DNA from: an uncultured Erysipelotrichaceae bacterium
GTDB taxonomy: Bacteria > Bacillota_I > Bacilli_A > RF39 > UBA660
Assembly: GCA_902800945.1 (NCBI GenBank)
Contig: CADCFX010000025.1
Span: 1-39,973 of the forward strand
DNA: 39,973 nucleotides
Reading direction: 5' to 3'
The notes below the pieces were generated by a model. The model had not been told where the DNA came from, searched no databases, and saw nothing but the letters and a program-made list of their open reading frames with translations. The position numbers were made by a program, and so were the translations under genes. This document shows, in pieces, positions 35,322-39,973 of the stretch; position 1 is the first letter of the stretch, and every line of letters begins with the position of its first letter.

Positions 35322-35464
35322 TCTTGCCCTCTTTGTACTTCAAATGGCGGTTCTATATTCCAAGATGGTAGGATTACTTTTTTTTCAGGTGTTTCTGTTT
35401 CTTCCTCTTTATTTTCGATTCTTTTAGGGAAATCTTCACTATTAATTGTTTTAATCTCTTCCAT
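35318..35464 (-). CDS. 48-residue peptide in the Ycf46-like operon
   Basis: A small acidic gene: MEEIKTINSEDFPKRIENKE, then a Glu/Thr/Pro stretch, then KKVILPSWNIEPPFEVQRG near the end. ATG 35464 is preceded by AGGTGA five to six bases upstream, a strong site that overlaps the stop of the membrane-protein gene. Its own TGA overlaps the next ATG. The ribosome binding site and coupled overlaps on both sides are the main reason to call it real. The C-terminal half looks like a short linear motif rather than a fold. Confidence 0.7.
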   Translation of the reverse strand: MEEIKTINSEDFPKRIENKEEETETPEKKVILPSWNIEPPFEVQRGQE

Positions 35465-35472
35465 ATTATCAC

Positions 35473-37128
35473 CTACTTTAAATCTATTGTTCGTTCGTTA
35501 TTTATTATTATGTTTTCTGCTCTTATGCTTTCGATTTTTTTAATGGTTTCTTTAAAAAAATGTTTCTCTTCTTCTATTAGTTTGTTATAATCCGTGCACT
35601 CAGCAAAGTTTTTTTCATATATTCCGCTAATATTTTTAATATAGTTTGTTTTTTGTTGGTTAAGCAACCTACTTTTAGTATTTAATTTATTTATTATTAT
35701 AAAATTTACAATTAGAATAATTGCTAATGTTATAAGGCTTATAATTGAATTGCTAGATACTAAGATGACAGCGATTAGCCCAATTATACAAATTAATAGA
35801 GATAGTAGTATTAATAATTTATCATCATCCATGAACTTGGTGTTTGCGCTTATTTTTATTTCTTCCAATACATTATTTATATTTTTTCCGTCTTTTGTTG
35901 AGGCGTAAATTCCTTCTATGCGAAAGTTAATTTCGCTTTCATTTATATATGAATTTACTATATTTAGTGCTTCTATTAGATATGGTTTTTGGAAAGCTAG
36001 AGCTAGTTTTATTGAATTTGATCCGACATTATACCTCTCTGGAGTTTGTATTATGTTGTAGAATAGTTCTAATATGTTTGTTTCGCTAAGGTAATTATTC
36101 TTATGTTTTGCAAATAATTTCTCAGCCTCTTCTTTTTTTCCTCCAGTTTGGATTAAGAGTTCGTTTCTTAAATTATCTAGTTGATAGGTTTTTTCTGTCT
36201 CTTCATAATCATATATTAAGTTGTATAACAAATTATCTATTCGTTTACTTTCTTTCTTTTGAAGCATTATGTCGTTTACAAATCTATCTGTTTGGTGATT
36301 TGCTTCAAATATTTCTATGTTTTTGCTTATTATTTCTTTATTTGTAGCATAGTCGGTAATATGTGTGAATAATTGTTTGTTTTGCTTTTTGCTCTTGATA
36401 AATTCTACCCATTTGTTAGTAATAGTATCTTTTGAATTTTGATTTATTTTATTAATCCAATTGTTTATTTTGTTTATTAGTATTTTTTGACCGTTTATTC
36501 CTAAATATCCGGATGATACTAAGTCGATTACTATTAAGAATTCATCTTTAAGGTTTAATGGATCTTGATGGTTTAAATAATAATTTAACCAGTGTATTGC
36601 AGTTTCTTCCTTTTCAAGTGTTAGGTAAATGGTTAACATTAGTAGACTTGTTTTTGCTTGATCTTTTGATAAAGCTATTTTCAATTCATTTTCACAATCT
36701 ATTTTATTATTTTGAAGCCAGTATATTATAGCTAATGTGGCGTTTGTGAGCCAAAATCTTGGATTATTGATACTTATGTTAGTTTTTAAGGTTTCTATTT
36801 CGCTACGGCTAAGAGTATTATTTTTTAGATTTTCTATAAGACTTTCTACGCTTCTTCTTAACGTGTCATAGTAGCCAAATTTTTTGTCAATTATACTATT
36901 ATTGTATAGAATACTTTGCCGAGCATTATTTATGATGGTATTTGATCTTATTTCTTCGATTACATCATTTATTTCACCGTTAATACCGCCAATTTTGTTT
37001 TCTACGTTGTTCACTTTACTACTAACTTCGTTTATATGGTTTATTACACCACCTAGTTCTTTGGCAACACTTTCCATATTTTGAGCTATTACATTTAAAT
37101 TAGCTTGGGAGATTGTTAATGCTTCCAC
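35473..37128 (-). CDS. Coiled-coil protein with C-terminal membrane hairpin, unknown
   Basis: 551 residues. Residues 1-65 form a coiled coil with regular hydrophobic spacing (NVIAQNMESVAKELGGVIN, then SSKVNNVENKIGGING). Residues about 100-420 are helical repeats, possibly TPR-like, with pairs of Trp/Tyr-rich helices (FWLTNATLAIIYWLQNN, AIHWLNYYLNHQ). Two membrane segments lie at about 437-482, followed by a 69-residue charged tail. It could sit in the membrane with both ends on the cytoplasmic side. No family is recognised. GTG start with AGAGGTGA. It is the first gene of the operon with the 48-residue peptide, the 142-residue protein and the ATPase. Confidence 0.75.
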   Translation of the reverse strand: MEALTISQANLNVIAQNMESVAKELGGVINHINEVSSKVNNVENKIGGINGEINDVIEEIRSNTIINNARQSILYNNSIIDKKFGYYDTLRRSVESLIENLKNNTLSRSEIETLKTNISINNPRFWLTNATLAIIYWLQNNKIDCENELKIALSKDQAKTSLLMLTIYLTLEKEETAIHWLNYYLNHQDPLNLKDEFLIVIDLVSSGYLGINGQKILINKINNWINKINQNSKDTITNKWVEFIKSKKQNKQLFTHITDYATNKEIISKNIEIFEANHQTDRFVNDIMLQKKESKRIDNLLYNLIYDYEETEKTYQLDNLRNELLIQTGGKKEEAEKLFAKHKNNYLSETNILELFYNIIQTPERYNVGSNSIKLALAFQKPYLIEALNIVNSYINESEINFRIEGIYASTKDGKNINNVLEEIKISANTKFMDDDKLLILLSLLICIIGLIAVILVSSNSIISLITLAIILIVNFIIINKLNTKSRLLNQQKTNYIKNISGIYEKNFAECTDYNKLIEEEKHFFKETIKKIESIRAENIIINNERTIDLK

Positions 37129-37147
37129 TATATCACCTCTATTATTA

Positions 37148-37176
37148 ATTATAGCAAATGTTTTTCCCCTTTTCTA
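37148..37176 (-). promoter_or_regulatory. Promoter of the Ycf46-like operon
   Basis: On the minus strand TAGAAA (37171-37176), 17 bases, then TATAAT (37148-37153) preceded by TGC (extended -10). Confidence 0.6.
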
Positions 37177-37252
37177 TGCTTTACTATAATTTATCTTTAT
37201 TTACTATTATACTCTTTTATGGTATTATTATAAATAGTTTTGAGGTGAGTAA

Positions 37253-37480
37253 ATGGCAAATAGCAAGAAGTTTAAAGCTTTAAGTAATGAAGAGCTTGAA
37301 AAACTATCTAAAGATGAAATTAAAGAATATAAAAAGCAGCTCAAGGAATACAAGGCTAGTCTTAAACCCAAAAAGTCAAAGTATTCTAAACTAAAGATAA
37401 TTGCTTTTATCATGGAAATAGTTATGGTTTTAGGTGTTATTGCATCTTTAGTATACCCATTGTTAAATTTGAAAAAATAA
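37253..37480 (+). CDS. Small tail-anchored-type membrane protein
   Basis: 75 residues. A highly charged helical N-terminal half (NEELEKLSKDEIKEYKKQL, with Lys and Glu heptads) is followed by one C-terminal membrane segment (about 50-70) and LKK. The only plus-strand gene in the right part of the window. ATG with GAGGTGAG upstream and its own bidirectional terminator. Function is unknown. Confidence 0.7.
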   Translation: MANSKKFKALSNEELEKLSKDEIKEYKKQLKEYKASLKPKKSKYSKLKIIAFIMEIVMVLGVIASLVYPLLNLKK

Positions 37481-37509
37481 AAAGTATATTATGTCTTATA
37501 ATATACTTT
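37481..37509. terminator. Bidirectional terminator
   Basis: The stem AAAGTATATTAT (37481-37492) pairs with ATAATATACTTT (37498-37509) over a five-base loop. It serves the small membrane protein and, on the minus strand, mscL. Confidence 0.88.
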
Positions 37510-37937
37510 TATTTTGATTTTTTTAACAAATCTCGAATTTCTTCTAATAGCTTCACTTCGTCACTTTTGGCTGGAGCTGTTTCTTTGTCTTCTTCTTTTT
37601 TCTTTTTCATGAATTTGTTAATTACTTTAACCATGAAGAAGATGCATAGTGCTGTAATTAGGAAATCTACTACGTTTTGTATGAATAATCCATATCTTAT
37701 TGATACAATTCTGTTGAATAGATTTACTCTAATCGAAAGGGTTGTAAAATCTATATTCCCAACGATTACTCCAACTATAGGCATTAATATGTTATCTGTT
37801 AAACTAGTTACTATTTTTGAAAAAGCACTACCTATTATTACACCTACTGCTAAGTCTAGAACGTTTCCTTTAGCTATAAAATCTTTGAATTCTGTAATTA
37901 GTCCTTTACCTTTTTCTTTGATTTTTTCTTTTTCCAT
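37509..37937 (-). CDS. mscL: Large-conductance mechanosensitive channel
   Basis: MscL opens under membrane tension to release solutes in osmotic downshock. The 142-residue protein has FKDFIAKGNVLDLAVGVIIG (the conserved N-terminal helix and TM1), AFSKIVTSLTDNILMPIVG, and TM2 FLITALCIFFMVKVIN followed by the basic cluster KKKKEE and a C-terminal helix LLEEIRDLLKK. The N-terminus has about ten extra charged residues before the usual start. The ribosome binding site GGAGGG is strong. It lies 15 bases after the 37953 gene, apparently in one operon. Confidence 0.97.
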   Translation of the reverse strand: MEKEKIKEKGKGLITEFKDFIAKGNVLDLAVGVIIGSAFSKIVTSLTDNILMPIVGVIVGNIDFTTLSIRVNLFNRIVSIRYGLFIQNVVDFLITALCIFFMVKVINKFMKKKKEEDKETAPAKSDEVKLLEEIRDLLKKSK

Positions 37938-37952
37938 TTTATCCCTCCTTTC

Positions 37953-38570
37953 TTATTTAACATAATCGACATTGTTTCTTTTTATTTCAGCAAATGTCTC
38001 ATCCAAATGTATGTAGGTTTTATAATACATAAATTTTGTGTCTTTGTCCATATCTTTTGATGTTATAATTCCATCAAAACTATCTAATAATTCTGCTTTG
38101 TCATTTAAATATCTTTCTTCGATGAAAGCATCTACTACTTTTAGCAATAACTTGTTATTTGCATATAGGAAGTCGTATGCAACGTATGCATCACCAATAG
38201 TTGCGTATGCTACCTTTTCTATCATTTCGTGGGCACTTATATCGATATGGTTTATTCTTTTTCTATCTATGGTGAAATCTTCATCGGTTATTGTGAAGGT
38301 TTGCCCTCTTAATCCGAAACTCTGCATGCAGTATTTGATTAGCACTTGAGCCAAATCGTCTTCTTGTAGGAGCATTGCTTTTTTTCGCGCATTTTTTCCT
38401 TTGGAAATATATATATATTTATTGCTATCTGGTTTATTTCCTTTAAATACGGAATCGTCATTAAATAAGACGTATTTTATTGCTGCTATGGCATTTACAT
38501 ATCCTTGTGATTCTTTTGTTGCATAGAAAATATCATCTATATCTTTTGTATGGTCAGTGCTATAATCCAT
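37953..38570 (-). CDS. Hypothetical protein upstream of mscL
   Basis: About 205 residues, soluble and mostly acidic, mixed helix and strand, with no motif I recognise. Visible blocks are QGYVNAIAAIKYVLFNDD, KYIYISKGKNARKKA and KYCMQSFGLRGQTFTITD. ATG 38570 is chosen over the in-frame GTG 38582, because GGTGA is spaced for the ATG. An extended -10 lies upstream. It is followed by mscL in the same unit; whether they act together is unknown. Confidence 0.7.
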   Translation of the reverse strand: MDYSTDHTKDIDDIFYATKESQGYVNAIAAIKYVLFNDDSVFKGNKPDSNKYIYISKGKNARKKAMLLQEDDLAQVLIKYCMQSFGLRGQTFTITDEDFTIDRKRINHIDISAHEMIEKVAYATIGDAYVAYDFLYANNKLLLKVVDAFIEERYLNDKAELLDSFDGIITSKDMDKDTKFMYYKTYIHLDETFAEIKRNNVDYVK

Positions 38571-38600
38571 TCTAATCACCACAATTTCTATTGTAATATC

Positions 38601-38609
38601 ATTATATCA
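38601..38609 (-). promoter_or_regulatory. Extended -10 promoter of the 37953-38570 gene
   Basis: On the minus strand TGATATAAT (TGnTATAAT), about 30 bases before the ATG at 38568-38570. No good -35. Confidence 0.5.
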
Positions 38610-38641
38610 TAAATAAACTTGTTTTTCTTAATAAATTTAAA

Positions 38642-38665
38642 ACTAGATATGAAAACATATCTAGT
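38642..38665 (-). terminator. Terminator after the DUF1292-like gene
   Basis: The stem ACTAGATATG (38642-38651) pairs with CATATCTAGT (38656-38665) over a four-base loop, followed on the minus strand by a T-rich but interrupted tail. The TAG stop lies in the stem. Confidence 0.65.
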
Positions 38666-38966
38666 CATTGTTTTTGATACCATAGTATTCTTTTAATATT
38701 TTTTCTATCTTTTTACTCTCTTTGTAGTTTTCTAACATGGTTTTATCTGATAATTCTTCAAGTAGTTTTTCGTTAAATACTTCTTTTACGAATATTTCGT
38801 TGTCTTCTATTATTTCTTCAAAAAAGGTAATGTCGTCCATATCTACTTTTTTCTCGTCTTGAGTAACACCTATTGCTAAGTAATAGTTTTTTTTGTTTAA
38901 TACCACTTTGTTTAGTAAAAGGTATTTCTCGTTGAAATCGAGGGTTAGTAAATCACCAATTTGCAT
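38661..38966 (-). CDS. DUF1292-like small acidic protein
   Basis: A 101-residue protein. The first half, TLDFNEKYLLLNKVVLNKKN then YYLAIGVTQDE, has the strand pattern and acidic ends of DUF1292 proteins, which are small and common in Bacillota. The match is moderate, without a decisive motif. The stop of the preceding gene overlaps its ATG by one base (TAATG), so it is coupled to it. Confidence 0.5.
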   Translation of the reverse strand: MQIGDLLTLDFNEKYLLLNKVVLNKKNYYLAIGVTQDEKKVDMDDITFFEEIIEDNEIFVKEVFNEKLLEELSDKTMLENYKESKKIEKILKEYYGIKNND

Positions 38967-39973
38967 TATATTCTACGTCCTCCCGTCTTCAATTTTGGGC
39001 CTAATTTGTTTTCGGCGATTATTTTTATCGCTTTTTCTCTGTTCACTACTTCGCCTTCTTCTACGAATCTATATATATTTTTTTCGGCGTCATCCCAATA
39101 TTCTGCGAAATCAGTTTGAGCTTGGGTGTATTGGTCTTCCATCATCTGCATGTCATCTTCCTTGTCGTCTTGCTCTTCTTTAGATAGATGAGGAAAAGTT
39201 TCTTTATATTGGATGTAATTAGCAATTAGGTATGCTACTTGCAGAATTACTTCATTCTCTAATTGTTCTATTTCTTTATCATCTGCTCCTGCAGTTGTCC
39301 TTGTTACAATTTTTGCTACGACTTCATGGGCGTCTTCTAGGAGAGAGTCTGAAAAGGATCTTCCTGCTCTAGATAAGAATATTTCTGTACGCCGAGTTTT
39401 TAAAATACGAACTGCCCAGAAGAAAATTGCTAGAGTCGAGTAAGAGCCCGCGAAAAACCATGGAAATATTGCCGATGCTCCAAACTTAAACACTAATGAT
39501 GAGAAGGACTTTATTATTATTGTAATAGTTCCTGTTGTTAGCAATATTTCAGCTTTGGCTTTAAACCTTTTAACTGGTTCATCAGGTGTTATATTATTAT
39601 TCCAGCCCATGTGTTTATCTATTCGGAGCGCCTGTCTTACAGATTGCAAGAATGAATAGCGAAGTAATTCTTTGGGCGCTTTTTTGATTTTTTTAATTCT
39701 TCGTTTTCCTTCTTTTGTTCTACCTTCCAGGTATTTTTTATATACTTTCTCATAATATTCTGCGTGTTTGTTCTCGCGGGCTATTCTATCTGTTATTTCG
39801 TCTTCTATAATCGGGTCGCCATTTGGCCCCCATCTTAGTCTTTCGTGAGGATAGGCGTGGCGTCCTTTTTTGTATTTATATTCTGCTTTTTGTAAAAATG
39901 CTGGTGTCCAGCCCCAACCAAGACCTCTTTTGTAGTCATATACCTTGTCTTTAGGAAAATCTGGATTTTCTGG
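38966..39973 (-). CDS. Membrane-associated protein, 5' end cut by window edge
   Basis: The minus-strand frame is open from the right edge (39973) to the TAA at 38966-38968, 335 residues, with no stop; a TTG at 39649 is therefore only an internal possibility. From the N-terminal side it shows YDYKRGLGWGWTP, a very basic stretch (EGRTKEGKRRIKKIKKA), one or two membrane segments (TIIIKSFSSLVF and FPWFFAGSYSTLAIFFW), then a helical acidic domain with QDDKEDDMQMMEDQYTQAQ. It ends GRRI. No family recognised. Higher GC in this stretch than in the window average by eye. Confidence 0.65.
   Translation of the reverse strand, partial: PENPDFPKDKVYDYKRGLGWGWTPAFLQKAEYKYKKGRHAYPHERLRWGPNGDPIIEDEITDRIARENKHAEYYEKVYKKYLEGRTKEGKRRIKKIKKAPKELLRYSFLQSVRQALRIDKHMGWNNNITPDEPVKRFKAKAEILLTTGTITIIIKSFSSLVFKFGASAIFPWFFAGSYSTLAIFFWAVRILKTRRTEIFLSRAGRSFSDSLLEDAHEVVAKIVTRTTAGADDKEIEQLENEVILQVAYLIANYIQYKETFPHLSKEEQDDKEDDMQMMEDQYTQAQTDFAEYWDDAEKNIYRFVEEGEVVNREKAIKIIAENKLGPKLKTGGRRI

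Overview
The window is AT-rich DNA (roughly 30% GC by eye) from a low-GC Gram-positive bacterium of the Bacillota, probably an uncultured Bacilli-like or Mollicutes-related lineage with a small, compact genome. The evidence is a T-box leader, GatCAB together with AsnRS, strong purine-rich ribosome binding sites, TGnTATAAT extended -10 promoters, and a core gene order that follows Bacillus subtilis: queA-tgt-comN-rel-dtd-hisS-aspS-6S RNA-tcdA-rarA. TGA is a stop and TGG encodes Trp, so the code is the standard bacterial one. There are 43 protein genes, two of them cut by the window edges. I saw no tRNA or rRNA genes, no insertion sequence and no CRISPR array.

Positions 1-28000 are almost entirely + strand housekeeping genes: a low-molecular-weight phosphatase and uvrC; queA-tgt (queuosine); comN-rel-dtd; two exported or anchored proteins of unknown function; a T-box-controlled operon (acetyltransferase-like gene, hisS, asnS, aspS, membrane protein); gatCAB; a flippase-like membrane protein; a Nudix hydrolase; a membrane protein and a Fic-like protein of higher GC content; a DUF84 NTPase; a HerA-like ATPase; 6S RNA; tcdA; and an acidic protein. 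Translation and tRNA quality control dominate. The tRNA ligases, amidotransferase, deacylase, alarmone synthetase, tRNA modification enzymes and 6S RNA together link aminoacyl-tRNA supply to transcription.

Positions 28000-32550 look like the replication terminus. gpsA and rarA lie on the minus strand, xerD follows on the plus strand, and about 650 bases after xerD there is a good dif-like site (31857-31884). A 730-base gene-free stretch then holds a 13-bp inverted repeat, five copies of a 28-base repeat and three CCCCTA hairpins. Past this point almost all genes are on the minus strand, as expected if replication forks meet here.

Positions 32547-39973 carry an HTH regulator with a perfect consensus promoter; a tight four-gene operon built around a Ycf46-like AAA+ ATPase with a coiled-coil membrane protein, a 48-residue peptide and a 142-residue protein; a small membrane protein; mscL; and several unrecognised proteins.

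The best leads are the dif site with its neighbouring repeat array, the Ycf46-like operon, a Rel protein whose hydrolase motif is degenerate, a T-box that appears to read Asn although hisS is the first synthetase gene, and a Fic protein that has Gln in place of the catalytic His.
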